Source of the DNA: Microcoleus vaginatus WJT46-NPBG5
GTDB taxonomy: Bacteria; Cyanobacteriota; Cyanobacteriia; Cyanobacteriales; Oscillatoriaceae
Assembly (NCBI GenBank): GCA_019359355.1
Contig: JAHHHM010000007.1
Location: 165,450 to 229,449 of the forward strand
Direction of reading: 5' to 3'
Length of the DNA stretch: 64,000 bases
Made by a program: the position numbers and the translations under genes. Shown here one piece after another: positions 38,131 through 47,425 of this stretch. Positions within the stretch are counted from its first letter, which is position 1, and the number at the start of each line of letters is the position of its first letter. The notes under the pieces are model-generated. The model saw only the letters and a program-made list of their open reading frames with translations, did no database searches and was not told where the DNA came from.

Positions 38131-38903
38131 GTTTATGGCTCCTCACGGGTGGCAGGCGTTCAATAGAAAGTTAACGAATCTTATAATAAAGCCTTTGCAG
38201 CAAATTGACTCAAATTCAGCCACAAAGATGTTTGATCAGGTTAGAAGCGATATCAGGTTATTTGTTTTGCAGTAGGTTTGCTGCCGGCCTTCCCTTAACC
38301 TAAATGGTTCATATCATATCTAATGAGGCATCATTTAGACCAGACCTCAAATCACTTTAAGGGGTTCCAATTGATCGTTAAAAGTTCTGATCACAGTCGA
38401 GAAGGAGATGCAATCGCAGGCAAAGCTCGTGGGTACATCCCATTTTTGTCACTTTTTTGTAGTGCGGGCATCTTGCCCGTAGGCTGTCATCTATGGGAGC
38501 AAAATGCACTACTAATATTTTTGGCATCCTTATCCAAATTTTGAACAACTGCGACGGCAAGTAAATATCTTGCTGGTTTACCCGCTTTTAAGTATGTCGG
38601 CATCCCATTGCCGCACCCAAGAACTGAGACACTATCTGCTGCCGGCGCAAAGGTAGATTTTTGACTCAATCCTCACTTATTACACAGTTTCCCCACAGAT
38701 GCCGGTTCAAATCTTAATATCTACCCCATGCCCAATGCCCCTACCTTTAGGTTGGCGAAGCCTTGACCCTACCTTTAGGTTGGCGACCCATGCCCAATGC
38801 CCCATGCCCAATGCCCAATGCCCCATGCCCAATTCAGCCATTTCTAAAAAAAGTGTTTGACAAAGCTCAGAAATGTGTGCATAATAAATCTTGGCGAAAA
38901 AAA
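38131..38903. other. Intergenic region with dispersed repeats
   Basis: Besides the STRR block at 38723-38833, a short element GCGGGCATCTTGCCCG lies at 38464-38479. Small open frames here have no ribosome sites. Confidence 0.55.
38723..38833. repeat. STRR and 28-bp repeat, third locus
   Basis: Two units of the 28-bp repeat (about 38739-38766 complete, 38767-38787 truncated) sit inside a long run of CCCAATG/CCCCATG heptamers that ends 70 bases before the tRNA gene. Confidence 0.8.
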
Positions 38904-38977
38904 GGGACTGTAGTTCAATTGGTTAGAGCACCGCCCTGTCACGGCGGAAGTTGCGGGTTCGAGCCCCGTCAGTCCCG
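38904..38977 (+). tRNA. tRNA-Asp (GUC)
   Basis: 74 bases folding as a cloverleaf: acceptor arms GGGACTG/CAGTCCC, D arm with AATTGGTTAGAG, anticodon stem CCGCC/GGCGG with loop CTGTCAC giving anticodon GUC, and T loop GTTCGAG. The discriminator is G and CCA is not encoded. It lies 123 bases upstream of gltX in the same direction. Confidence 0.97.
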
Positions 38978-39100
38978 TTCTGGTAAGCTTGGTATCAAGA
39001 CGCTTAACAATAGTGTCTTGAATTTAGAGAGAAGTAGAAAGGCCATCTTATACTTAATTTTGGCCGGCCTACTTGAATCCAGCGTTTAAGAGAGATTGCT

Positions 39101-41038
39101 GTGACTGTTAGAGTTCGTCTTGCCCCAAGCCCAACCGGCAACTTACATATCGGAACAGCCAGAACGGCTGTCTTTAACTGGCTCTATGCCCGTCACAACG
39201 GCGGCCAGTTCATCTTGCGCGTAGAAGATACCGATCTTGAACGCTCGCGCCCCGAATATACCGAGAATATCCTAGAAGGTCTCACCTGGCTGGGGCTGAA
39301 CTGGGATGCGGGGCCATTTTTTCAATCGCAGCGCCTTGACTACTACCGGCAGATGATTCAAACTCTGCTGGATAAAGGGCTAGCCTATCGCTGCTACTCG
39401 ACAGAAGAAGAACTGACTCAAATGCGGGAAGCGCAAAAAGCCAACAAAGAAGCCCCCCGCTATGACAACCGGCATCGGAACCTGACACAGGAAGAACGGG
39501 ACGCCTTTGAAGCCCAAGGACGCACCTCAGTCATTCGCTTTAAAATCGACGACGATCGGCAAATCAGCTGGAATGACTTAGTCCGGGGCGAAGTCAGCTG
39601 GCGAGGCAGCGATCTCGGCGGCGATATGGTGATCGCCCGCGCCTCTACTAAAGACGACATTGGCCAACCCCTGTACAACTTGGCAGTCGTCGTGGATGAC
39701 ATTGATATGCGAATCACCCACGTCATCCGAGGCGAAGATCACATCGGCAACACGCCAAAACAAATTTTGCTTTACGAAGCGTTTGAGGCAAAAATTCCAG
39801 AATTTGCCCACACGCCCCTGATTCTCAATCAATCTGGCCAAAAGCTATCGAAGCGCGACGGCGTCACCTCAATTTCTGACTTTAAGCAGATGGGTTATAC
39901 GGCTGAAGCGCTGGTCAATTACATGACCTTGCTGGGCTGGTCATCCCCCGATAATGAAGAGATATTCACCCTAGCACCGGCAGCAGAAAAGTTTAGCTTT
40001 GACCGCGTCAATAAAGCCGGTGCTAAGTTTGACTGGGACAAACTCAACTCTCTCAACCGGCACTATATCCAAGCGATGCCGGTGCCCCAGCTCACTGACT
40101 TGCTCATTCCCTACTGGCAAGAAGCTGGGTATCAATTTGATCCAGTCGGTGAACGCCCTTGGCTAGAACAGCTCACTGCCCTCATTGGCCCAAGCTTCAA
40201 CCGGCTCGATGAAGCCGTAGCCATGAGCCGAGTATTCTTTGTGGAAACGGTAGAATTCCATGAGGAAGCAGCCGACCAACTCCAGCAACCAGACGCCCCC
40301 AAAGTTTTACAAGCGATTCTGGCTATATTAGACAGCCAGCAGCCCCTCACCGAGTCTGACGCCCAAGATGCGATCAAAAAGGTGACAAAAGAGCAAAATG
40401 TGAAAAAGGGGATGCTGATGCGCTCCCTGCGGGCGGCACTGACCGGCGAAGTACACGGGCCAGATTTGATACAATCTTGGCTACTACTTCATCAGCGCTC
40501 TTGGGATAAAACCCGCTTGCAAAGTGTCTTAGGTGTGAATGACCCACAGGAGGGTGCCATGACCGAACTACCAACTCCAGAGCAACCAGTCGATGAGACG
40601 CCGTCTGCAACGTCTTTGCCAGATCCAGCAGTTGCCGGTATGGTGACTGAACCCCCGCCCCCTGATGCCTGGGTTGAACAGGAAACACCGGCACCCGCCC
40701 CCACTGAAGACCAGTTTCAGCAGATCAAACAGCAAGTTCTCTCAACTTTGTCCGATTTGCCGACTTCCGTGACTGAGTTTTTCGCACAGAATAAAAAGCT
40801 GCTCAACTCCTTCGGTCTGATCATCGGTGTGTTGCTCGGCTTGAGAGTGCTTCAGGCACTGTTGGATGTGTTCAACAGTATCCCGCTCCTGGGGGGAATT
40901 TTTGAAGTGGTTGGCATGGGATATTCCGGTTGGTTTATTTACCGCTATTTGTTGCAAGCCTCTCACCGCCAAGAACTCGCCCAGCAGGTTCAATCGATCA
41001 GGGAACAAATTGCCGGTAAACATTCCGCCAATCAATAA
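39101..41038 (+). CDS. gltX: Glutamyl-tRNA synthetase fused to a membrane CAAD/CURT1-like domain
   Basis: A 645-residue protein with a GTG start. Residues 1-485 are class I GluRS: HIGH motif [21 protein letters not shown]-type KLSKRDG (about 248-254) and the anticodon-binding C-terminal domain. In cyanobacteria this enzyme normally charges both tRNA-Glu and tRNA-Gln and feeds tetrapyrrole synthesis. Residues 487-645 are an appended domain: acidic Pro-rich linker, then two hydrophobic helices (about 567-590, [16 protein letters not shown], and 593-617, [18 protein letters not shown]) and a basic amphipathic tail. This is the CAAD domain described on some cyanobacterial synthetases, homologous to plant CURT1, and predicts anchoring to thylakoid or cytoplasmic membrane. 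An internal ribosome site precedes Met487. tRNA-Asp lies just upstream. Confidence 0.93.
   Translation: MTVRVRLAPSPTGNLHIGTARTAVFNWLYARHNGGQFILRVEDTDLERSRPEYTENILEGLTWLGLNWDAGPFFQSQRLDYYRQMIQTLLDKGLAYRCYSTEEELTQMREAQKANKEAPRYDNRHRNLTQEERDAFEAQGRTSVIRFKIDDDRQISWNDLVRGEVSWRGSDLGGDMVIARASTKDDIGQPLYNLAVVVDDIDMRITHVIRGEDHIGNTPKQILLYEAFEAKIPEFAHTPLILNQSGQKLSKRDGVTSISDFKQMGYTAEALVNYMTLLGWSSPDNEEIFTLAPAAEKFSFDRVNKAGAKFDWDKLNSLNRHYIQAMPVPQLTDLLIPYWQEAGYQFDPVGERPWLEQLTALIGPSFNRLDEAVAMSRVFFVETVEFHEEAADQLQQPDAPKVLQAILAILDSQQPLTESDAQDAIKKVTKEQNVKKGMLMRSLRAALTGEVHGPDLIQSWLLLHQRSWDKTRLQSVLGVNDPQEGAMTELPTPEQPVDETPSATSLPDPAVAGMVTEPPPPDAWVEQETPAPAPTEDQFQQIKQQVLSTLSDLPTSVTEFFAQNKKLLNSFGLIIGVLLGLRVLQALLDVFNSIPLLGGIFEVVGMGYSGWFIYRYLLQASHRQELAQQVQSIREQIAGKHSANQ
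40548..40561 (+). promoter_or_regulatory. Internal Shine-Dalgarno and in-frame ATG before the CAAD part of gltX
   Basis: AGGAGG at 40548-40553, five bases, then ATG at 40559-40561 in the gltX frame (Met487). The position is exactly the junction between the synthetase body and the CAAD linker. It could start a free 159-residue CAAD/CURT1-like protein. Confidence 0.65.
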
Positions 41039-41318
41039 CCCTTGAAGTTGAAACGTCGGGCCGGCACTGCTGGCCCGGCTAATGAAGATTGAGGGGGAAA
41101 TCGCGAGAAGGGGAGAGGAAACTTGAGTTCAGTACCCGCCGGCAGAAACTCCCTAGGGGCACTTTTAACGAATTTTGTGTTAAAGTTGCCGGGAATAAGT
41201 CAAATATCCTAACTCAAAAGGTTTTAATTTTTTAAGGTGCCGGCGGTTTAGTTCTTATCTAAAATCTAAACCTAAAATGCTAAAACCTCTGATTTCCAAA
41301 GCGCAATAGACAATCGCA

Positions 41319-41849
41319 ATGCACGACAGAGGGCTATATAAACGCTCGAAATGGTTGAAGGTGTGCGGCTGGACATTTGCCGTAGCGGTTTCGGTTGTGG
41401 CGATTGGATTCGGGAACGACTCGGATTTGCGAGCGCAGCCGGCTTCGGTGCCTTTATTTGAAACGATTACCCTCAGTCCTAAGTTTAAACCCGACCCGAA
41501 AGCGATTAGTGGCATTAGTGGCGGATCAATCTCCGCAGAAGGGATTGCCGGTCGCAAAGAGACAGCCAATGGCTCTTGCGTTGGTTTTGTAGACAAAGAA
41601 CCTGACCACGTCCTGACGCTGACTGCTTTTTTTAACTATCTCAGCATTCAAGTTGAAAGCAGTGCAGACACAACCCTTTTGATACGTGGCCCTGGGGGGA
41701 GTTGGTGCAATGATGACTCACCCGGTAGAAGTAAAAATCCAGGGATTGCAGGCCAGTGGCTCGAAGGAACTTACCAAGTTTGGATCGGTTCCTACGAGCC
41801 AAATAAATATCACCCCTACGTCATAAAAATTACCACAGAGGTCAATTGA
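41319..41849 (+). CDS. Secreted protein of unknown function
   Basis: A 176-residue product with basic N-terminus and hydrophobic core (KWLKVCGWTFAVAVSVVAIG) ending near LRAQP, a signal peptide. The mature part contains FNYLSIQVESSADTTLLIRG and GTYQVWIGSYEPNKYHPYV, typical of a small beta-sandwich like the pre-peptidase C-terminal (PPC) type, and a pair of cysteines (NGSCVGF, SWCNDD). Periplasmic or extracellular. Function unknown. Confidence 0.7.
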   Translation: MHDRGLYKRSKWLKVCGWTFAVAVSVVAIGFGNDSDLRAQPASVPLFETITLSPKFKPDPKAISGISGGSISAEGIAGRKETANGSCVGFVDKEPDHVLTLTAFFNYLSIQVESSADTTLLIRGPGGSWCNDDSPGRSKNPGIAGQWLEGTYQVWIGSYEPNKYHPYVIKITTEVN

Positions 41850-41850
41850 C

Positions 41851-42050
41851 ATTCTCCCCGCCTGAAATACGGAGATTTCCTCAACCCTGCCGTGAGGTTC
41901 CATTCTTCAGCGACTCAGATGAGCTTGAGCAGATGCAAATGCCTTCTTCGCTTTCAGCCATCCAATGAATAGAACTGAAGAGCGAAGTTAAGCTTTTGCA
42001 GTCTGTGCCCATACAAGTGGGAAATTTTAGCCTTCACCCTTCACACCTGT
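41851..42050 (-). pseudogene. Tail of an IS200/IS605-type element
   Basis: On the minus strand a short frame ends HWMAESEEGICICSSSSES...SRQG-stop and is followed by a CTCCG/CGGGGAG hairpin and AATGTCAA, the kind of 3' end seen after tnpB in cyanobacterial IS605 elements. No upstream tnpB body remains. The assignment is by resemblance only. Confidence 0.35.
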
Positions 42051-42129
42051 ACAGGCAGGGCAGTGACTCGCTTCACCCTTCTAGCGCGAAGAATCTCAGG
42101 TAGATGCCGGTCAACGCAGTAGAGTAGCC

Positions 42130-42729
42130 TCAGAACTCCTCTAGTAACCCTCTAAGACGAGCGATCTCAGGATCGATTTCTTCTATAGGAGGTTCAGGTT
42201 CAGGAGTCACTGGTTGTGGCGGGGGTTCTGGCAGAGGAGAACTCTTAACAGGGGAACCCTGACTGACTTGCAAAGCCAACTGCATCATCTGCTGGCTAAG
42301 TTGATGCAGTTGGCGTTCCAGGGTTTCCAGCCGGCCCGATTCCTTCGCCATTACCTGTTGCTCCAGCGCGGCAAGTTGGCGTTGCACCTCAGCCACTTGT
42401 TGTTCCGTCTGGCTTGCACCCGGCTTAGGCTGCTGAGGTTCAAATACCGACACCGCGCCGGCAGATGATTTAGCCGATCCCCGTTTCTCAAACTCAGCAA
42501 ATTGACGTTGGAGGTCAGCGATTTGCTGTTCCATTTCCCCAATTTTTGGGCTGGGCCGTAAAGATTCAGGGACGCACAAAAATTGCCACAGAGCTTCTTT
42601 ACAGAGGTCGCTGAAGGTCTTGTGCGGTTGTTTGGCCAACTCGGTTTCAATCACCGTCAACAAGGTTTGGTCAGCAACCTCTTGGTTGAACGTGACCGAT
42701 TTATTTGTCTTATTTGACCTCTGGAACAT
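42130..42729 (-). CDS. ParR-like partner of the actin-like ATPase
   Basis: A 199-residue protein directly after the ParM-like gene; the chosen ATG is six bases past that gene's stop, and a TTG overlapping the stop (TTGA) is an alternative. The N-terminus (about 10-50) reads KSVTFNQEVADQTLL and FSDLCKEALWQFL, which fits a beta-strand plus two helices of a ribbon-helix-helix DNA-binding fold. Two coiled-coil segments (60-80 and 105-150, Gln/Leu-rich) follow, then a Pro-rich linker and an acidic C-terminal helix EIARLRGLLEEF. ParR adaptors bind centromere repeats with an RHH domain and ParM with their C-terminal tail, which matches this layout. No obvious centromere repeats are visible. Confidence 0.6.
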   Translation of the reverse strand: MFQRSNKTNKSVTFNQEVADQTLLTVIETELAKQPHKTFSDLCKEALWQFLCVPESLRPSPKIGEMEQQIADLQRQFAEFEKRGSAKSSAGAVSVFEPQQPKPGASQTEQQVAEVQRQLAALEQQVMAKESGRLETLERQLHQLSQQMMQLALQVSQGSPVKSSPLPEPPPQPVTPEPEPPIEEIDPEIARLRGLLEEF

Positions 42730-42734
42730 CAGGT

Positions 42735-43892
42735 TCAAGCCTTATTATTGGCGCGAGCAGGGAATGTCGCTAACTGTGCTTCTCCATAAATATACTGTCC
42801 CAAGGCATTCGCTTGTCGAGACGGCGAGGCTAAATGTGCTTCGATCCGGGCATCTTTGAGCAAGAGTTGCATATCTTCCCAGAAAAATTCTCCTCCCCCA
42901 CCAGTCAGAATCACGGCTTTAACGCGCTCTGGCAGCCATGCCAGCACACGAGCGCACATTTCACGGGAAAAACTTTCTTTCAGGTTCGGCAAAATATCAT
43001 CAAGGTTGGTCGGTTTGGTTGCCCCTCTGGGCCGGTAGAAGCGATCACCTTTGGCTCGGTTGACTGCCTCGATCAGAGACAGAGACTGGGGATCTGACCC
43101 TTCAATCTGGGCAGCGACTTGTTTGTAAAACTCAGTCATGGCGAAGGGTTCGCTCTTAGATGCAGCCCGTGCGAACCGGAAACTATCGACCATTAAACAA
43201 TCGGTCGTTTGATGTCCAATGTCTATAATGGCCACCGGCACTTTTGACAGATCTGTCGTTGCCGGCTTTTTCGATTCGCCTTCACACCAGATGAGGCTGC
43301 CATACCCTTCAGGCATTACCCACACCTTGGTAATGTTAATTGACATCTGCTCGCCCCGGAAGCTCATTGTGTGAGGGCCGGTTAGCAAGTTAACAAGCTT
43401 TTCTTTTTCGCGCTCAAACTCTTCTTGGGCGTAGTAAGGCAGGCTGATCACAACGGACAGATCATCCTTATCCTTGAGCTTGTCGCTAAAGTAACCGATA
43501 CAAGTTAAGACTTTTGGCAAAGCGTCCTCAGTCTTAGATTGCTTTTCTTGGTTGGCGCTAGAGTAAAGATTCGCCCCAAAGTCGGCTGCTAGTTGCCCAA
43601 GGGCGTACCCACTTCCTTGGTACTCTACCCACAAATCCAGTAAAGGATCGGTGGTGCGAGCTTCAAAGATGCCCCCGCGCAGCTCTTGCACCGGCTTCTC
43701 GACGATATTGGCCGGGATGAAAATGACACTATCCGGCTCGCGGCTGACACAGGTTTTTGTGGATGTTCGGCCCAGATCGACGCTCAGAATCGATTTGTTG
43801 ATCAAATTAGCGGTTGGCTTGGCATTATTCAACGAAGTCGTCGTTGACTTCGGGGCATTCATCGGGGTAGCAGCGTTTTGTTGGCTATTCAT
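42735..43892 (-). CDS. parM: ParM/Alp-type actin-like ATPase
   Basis: A 385-residue actin/Hsp70-fold protein; AGGAG six bases upstream fixes the start at MNSQQNAA. Phosphate-1 motif is ILSVDLGRTSTKTCV (about 34-48), phosphate-2 is VAIIDIGHQTTDCLMV (about 218-233), and the adenosine motif is AVILTGGGGEFFWED (about 330-344). These match the ParM/StbA group of plasmid-segregation actins, which form dynamic filaments. The N-terminal 30 residues are low complexity. It forms an operon with the RHH/coiled-coil protein. This may be a chromosomal segregation-type pair, or a relic of an integrated plasmid; no replication genes are nearby. Confidence 0.8.
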   Translation of the reverse strand: MNSQQNAATPMNAPKSTTTSLNNAKPTANLINKSILSVDLGRTSTKTCVSREPDSVIFIPANIVEKPVQELRGGIFEARTTDPLLDLWVEYQGSGYALGQLAADFGANLYSSANQEKQSKTEDALPKVLTCIGYFSDKLKDKDDLSVVISLPYYAQEEFEREKEKLVNLLTGPHTMSFRGEQMSINITKVWVMPEGYGSLIWCEGESKKPATTDLSKVPVAIIDIGHQTTDCLMVDSFRFARAASKSEPFAMTEFYKQVAAQIEGSDPQSLSLIEAVNRAKGDRFYRPRGATKPTNLDDILPNLKESFSREMCARVLAWLPERVKAVILTGGGGEFFWEDMQLLLKDARIEAHLASPSRQANALGQYIYGEAQLATFPARANNKA

Positions 43893-44697
43893 TAGAACTC
43901 CTAATCTCACTTAGCCTCAAAATTATCATGTCCCATCCCCCCATTTGGGAAGAGATGAAGACTAAGATATGTTCTGACATTTGATCGCTTAATCGGGTTT
44001 ATCTCAAACAGATTGTGCTTGGCCTCGACTGCCAGTGCAGTGGCACCGGCAACAGAGAGTTTGAAGGTGTTACAAGACGCTTGCAGATTCTCAGCTTGTT
44101 GCTGCCGGTGCCATCGAGTGCTATCACTATCCCCGGCTCAGGCTTGTAGATGCAAGGCATCTGTCCCTGTTCGGATTGATCCAGCAGCCATGCCGGCACC
44201 GGCACTTAACATCAGGTGGTGGCCATTGATTCACTTTGCCGTCTTGAAGGCGTCCAGTTAGCTTATGGCATCATTGCACCCTTGGGAAGTCACCCTTCCC
44301 CTTCTTCTTCAACCTTTGAAGTCTAAATGGACACGGTTCACCCTCAAGCACCCAAACCCTTAAAGCCGCACCGATAGCAATATCCATTGAACTTTAAAAC
44401 GCTCACGCTAACCACATAAATTTTTCTGAGTTAATAAAATATTTTGTTAAAATTTGTAAACATTCATAATTGGCAATATAGCTAAACTTCTAATAGATGA
44501 ATAATTTTTAAATAAGAGAGATTTTTTTAACAACATCTAAGTTCGGCTCTAGCTCCTGAGCTTTAAAGTAGTTCAGCGAGTTTCAGAATTTTTGCAATCA
44601 GTCGATGCAAAATTTATTGAATTTTAGCCGGTTTAATAAACCTAGACTTATCTGACTTTTAGACTTAAAAGAAAAAATGAGTTTGAGAAGGAACTGC
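43893..44697. other. Long intergenic region, no gene seen
   Basis: 805 bases between the ParM operon and the lipid kinase gene. I looked for direct repeats that could serve as a parC centromere and found none. The right half (44400-44690) is AT-rich. Confidence 0.5.
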
Positions 44698-45588
44698 TTA
44701 AGGAACCAAAACAGCTAAAGCTTGAGGAATGACGCGGAATTGAGCCGGCGTGTGGGTAGTAATTTCGCCATCGGTATTGATGGGACGAGGTTTGCGAGTA
44801 AACACCTCAAATTCAGTGCCGTTGAGAGCGCGAACACCCCGCAAATCAGCATGATTTCCTTGTCGCATTGCCGGCAGCAAGAGAATCATTTGCCACCAAT
44901 GTTTAATTTCCAAACTGTAGAGATCCAAACGTCGGTCGTCAATTGTCGCATCCTCAGCAACAGTCATGCCACCCCCATAATAACGCCCGTTACCGACGGC
45001 AATTTGAACTGTTTTCACCTTTATTGATTTCCCCTTTAGGCGGATCTCTGCTTTAAAAGGTCGAGATTTCCAAAGCACCTTAAAAGCAGTCAAAGCATAG
45101 GCAAAAACTCCCCACCTGCGCTTCGCCTCCTTGCTCAACTGTTGGGTAATTTGCACACTCAGCCCTAAACTTGCCACATTAAAAAAGTATTTGCCATTCA
45201 CCCAACCCAAGTCAATACGCCGAATTTTGCCGGCAGCAATAATTTGGCAGGCATCGGGTATAGAAGTGGGAATTTCTAAAGTCCGAGCCAGGTCATTTGC
45301 CGTTCCCAAAGGCAAAATTCCCAGAGGTAACTGAGAGTCTATCAATCCCTCTGCGGCTGCATTCAGAGTGCCATCGCCGCCCCCAATAATCACCAAATCC
45401 ACTTGATGCCGGTAGCGCCGAATTAGATCGGGGATTTGTAGAGGATGCTCTGCTGATTCCTCTAGAATCTCAACCCCTAAGTATTGCAACTGCTTAACTG
45501 CTTTAGAGATACTTTCATCTCCCTTCCTAGCGCCACGATTGACTAACAGCAGTGCGCGACGCCTACCAGAGGGCAATGTATTAGTCAT
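44698..45588 (-). CDS. Diacylglycerol kinase-like lipid kinase (YegS/DgkB family)
   Basis: A 296-residue protein with the DAGK catalytic motif VIIGGGDGTLNAAAEGL (about 72-88), PLGTANDLARTL and a C-terminal beta-sandwich with IAVGNGRYYGGGM. The family phosphorylates diacylglycerol, sphingosine or related lipids using ATP. The start at MTNTLPSG overlaps the end of the upstream PsiE-like gene by eight bases, so translation is probably coupled; a longer frame would run deep into that gene. The substrate is not predictable from the sequence. Membrane-associated cytosolic enzyme. Confidence 0.87.
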   Translation of the reverse strand: MTNTLPSGRRRALLLVNRGARKGDESISKAVKQLQYLGVEILEESAEHPLQIPDLIRRYRHQVDLVIIGGGDGTLNAAAEGLIDSQLPLGILPLGTANDLARTLEIPTSIPDACQIIAAGKIRRIDLGWVNGKYFFNVASLGLSVQITQQLSKEAKRRWGVFAYALTAFKVLWKSRPFKAEIRLKGKSIKVKTVQIAVGNGRYYGGGMTVAEDATIDDRRLDLYSLEIKHWWQMILLLPAMRQGNHADLRGVRALNGTEFEVFTRKPRPINTDGEITTHTPAQFRVIPQALAVLVP

Positions 45589-46135
45589 ACTTTTTGGCGT
45601 TTTGGCTACGAACAATCCAGTAACTAATTGAAAGGGCAATAATTGTAAAAGCCAACCCAATAATTTGGATACCTTCTATTTTTTCTAAATCTAAAATAAT
45701 AATTTTACGCGCGACTGCAATCACCGATGTGACAATGACTAACTCTACCTGAATTACGTGTTTTTTGAGGTAAGCTGTAATATTTTCTAGAATTTCGAGA
45801 GCAATCAAAACATTCAAAAATAATCCAAAAGTTTTAAATAAAGTTGCACCAAAATTTTCTGGTGGTGTTGTCAGTAGCTCTTGAAATAAAAAAATTCCTA
45901 AATTCCAAAGGGAAACGAATATAACAATAATCATCCCCACAGAAAGAATTTTGGAGACAACTCCCTCTAAACTTTCCAGCCCGTGTAGGAAATTTTTATC
46001 TTGGCTGGCTCGTCTCAGTTTTTTGTATAGGCTGTTAAATAACCACATTGTTATCAGGTTTGCTGCTAGCAAAACCGTTGTTAGATTCCTTTGAGAAAGC
46101 TGTCGTTTCATTGAGCTTGCACCCATTCTCAACAA
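45581..46135 (-). CDS. PsiE-family membrane protein
   Basis: A 184-residue protein with four hydrophobic segments (about 22-38, 64-84, 105-120 and 155-175) and the family motif ALEILENITAYLKKHVIQVE followed by IAVARKIIILD. PsiE was named for phosphate-starvation induction in Escherichia coli; function is unknown. Its 3' end overlaps the lipid kinase gene, suggesting a membrane-lipid or phosphate-related unit. Inner membrane. Confidence 0.75.
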   Translation of the reverse strand: MLRMGASSMKRQLSQRNLTTVLLAANLITMWLFNSLYKKLRRASQDKNFLHGLESLEGVVSKILSVGMIIVIFVSLWNLGIFLFQELLTTPPENFGATLFKTFGLFLNVLIALEILENITAYLKKHVIQVELVIVTSVIAVARKIIILDLEKIEGIQIIGLAFTIIALSISYWIVRSQNAKKYD

Positions 46136-46179
46136 ACTTATTAGCTGTGAGAGCTTTAGTCAAAACAAGCAAAACCAAA

Positions 46180-46307
46180 AAGTTATGCCGGCAGAAACTA
46201 TAGAAATAGAGAAGCAGATAAACTCTAGGAGAGTAGGCTTCTCATTTTCATCCCCTTCATATTTGCATATTTGGGTTGTTCACGAAAGCCTTTTGCCGGC
46301 ATAACTT
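46180..46307. repeat. Distant inverted repeat between nrtD and the PsiE gene
   Basis: AAGTTATGCCGGCA (46180-46193) and its exact complement TGCCGGCATAACTT (46294-46307) are 100 bases apart. The arms could be the ends of a small mobile-type element or a coincidence of the common TGCCGGCA word. Confidence 0.5.
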
Positions 46308-46332
46308 GGATTTTAGTGTCTGCCTTGAAAAT

Positions 46333-47196
46333 TCACTCATCCTCATCATGAGCGAAGCGGTGATAGAGGAAATCGAGGGCGTGATTGCGGAGTTTGTAGT
46401 ATTCTGGATCTTCCATAATGCGCGCGCGATCACGGGGACGGGGGAAAGGAATCTCTAAAATCTCCCCAATTTTAGCAGCCGGCCCATTCGTCATCATCAC
46501 CAATCGGTCTGCTAGGAACAGCGCCTCATCAATATCGTGAGTAATCATCAGCACCGTTGCGCGGTGATCATTCCAAATTTTAAGTAATTCCTCCTGCAAC
46601 TCTTCTTTGGTAATCGCATCCAGCGCCCCAAAAGGCTCATCTAAAATTAAGACTTTCGGACGCATCGCCAAAGCACGGGCAATCGAAACTCGTTGCTTCA
46701 TCCCCCCAGATATCTGGCTGGGCTTTTTATCTGCCGCCTCTGTTAAGCCTACCATTGCCAAGTGTTCCCGTGTGATCGCCGTTTTTTCTGCGCCAGATTT
46801 GTTGGGGTAAACCGAGTCAATGGCTAAGTAAACGTTTTCAAAGGCTGTCAGCCAAGGCAGCAAAGCGTAATTTTGAAAGACTACCATGCGATCAGGACCC
46901 GGTTCAGTGATGCGTGAACCTTGCAATTCCACCTTGCCGCTCGTGGGTGTGGCGAAACCGGATACCATGTTCAGCAGAGTTGATTTGCCACAGCCAGAGT
47001 GACCGATGACGCAAATAAACTCGCCTTCCTTAACGGTGAGATTAACGCCATCAAGCACCGTGTAAGGCCCTTTCGGGGTTTTATAAACTTTAGAAACATC
47101 TTCAATGACGAGGAATGTGTCCTTACGAGTTTTTGAGGTAACAGCCGGCTGTGTGAGGGTGCCGGTGTAGGCGAAGTTGCGATTTAAAGATGTCAT
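46333..47196 (-). CDS. nrtD: Nitrate ABC transporter ATPase NrtD
   Basis: A 287-residue ABC ATPase with Walker A GHSGCGKST, Q-loop region VVFQNYALLPW, signature ISGGMKQR and Walker B VLILDEPFGALD. With NrtC it energises nitrate/nitrite uptake through NrtB. Its ATPase part is closely similar to the first 250 residues of NrtC. It is the last gene of nrtABCD, on the minus strand, 229 bases after nrtC; the spacer holds a duplicated repeat. Cytoplasmic face of the plasma membrane. Confidence 0.93.
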   Translation of the reverse strand: MTSLNRNFAYTGTLTQPAVTSKTRKDTFLVIEDVSKVYKTPKGPYTVLDGVNLTVKEGEFICVIGHSGCGKSTLLNMVSGFATPTSGKVELQGSRITEPGPDRMVVFQNYALLPWLTAFENVYLAIDSVYPNKSGAEKTAITREHLAMVGLTEAADKKPSQISGGMKQRVSIARALAMRPKVLILDEPFGALDAITKEELQEELLKIWNDHRATVLMITHDIDEALFLADRLVMMTNGPAAKIGEILEIPFPRPRDRARIMEDPEYYKLRNHALDFLYHRFAHDEDE

Positions 47197-47219
47197 AGGT
47201 TTTGTTTGTCCTTTGTCCT

Positions 47220-47414
47220 TTGTTTACAGTAGGGGCGCAATTCGCGTAGATAGCCTATCGGTTTGAGCAGAAACTTTTAGCGCGATGCTTGGCCCTTACT
47301 TTTGTTTGCAGTAGGGGCGCAATTCGCAGTGTGCCCAGGGGATAGGATTGGCGTAGATAGCCTATTGCTTTTAGTTGAAGTTCTCAGTGCGATAACGCTC
47401 GTATTCGCCCTTAC
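47220..47414. repeat. Duplicated element in the nrtC-nrtD spacer
   Basis: Two diverged direct copies (about 47220-47300 and 47302-47414) share GTAGGGGCGCAATTCGC, GCGTAGATAGCCTAT and an end like GCCCTTAC. The second has an extra 23 bases. The GTAGGGGCG start and CGCCCTTAC end are partly complementary. Confidence 0.75.
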
Positions 47415-47425
47415 CTCTAATCAAA

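Noticed and set aside
43999..44261. Overlapping 68- and 82-codon frames on opposite strands
   Set aside because: Neither has a ribosome site or a recognisable motif; the region is treated as intergenic.
43893..44697. Search for parC-like iterons upstream of the ParM gene
   Set aside because: No direct repeats of useful length were visible by eye.
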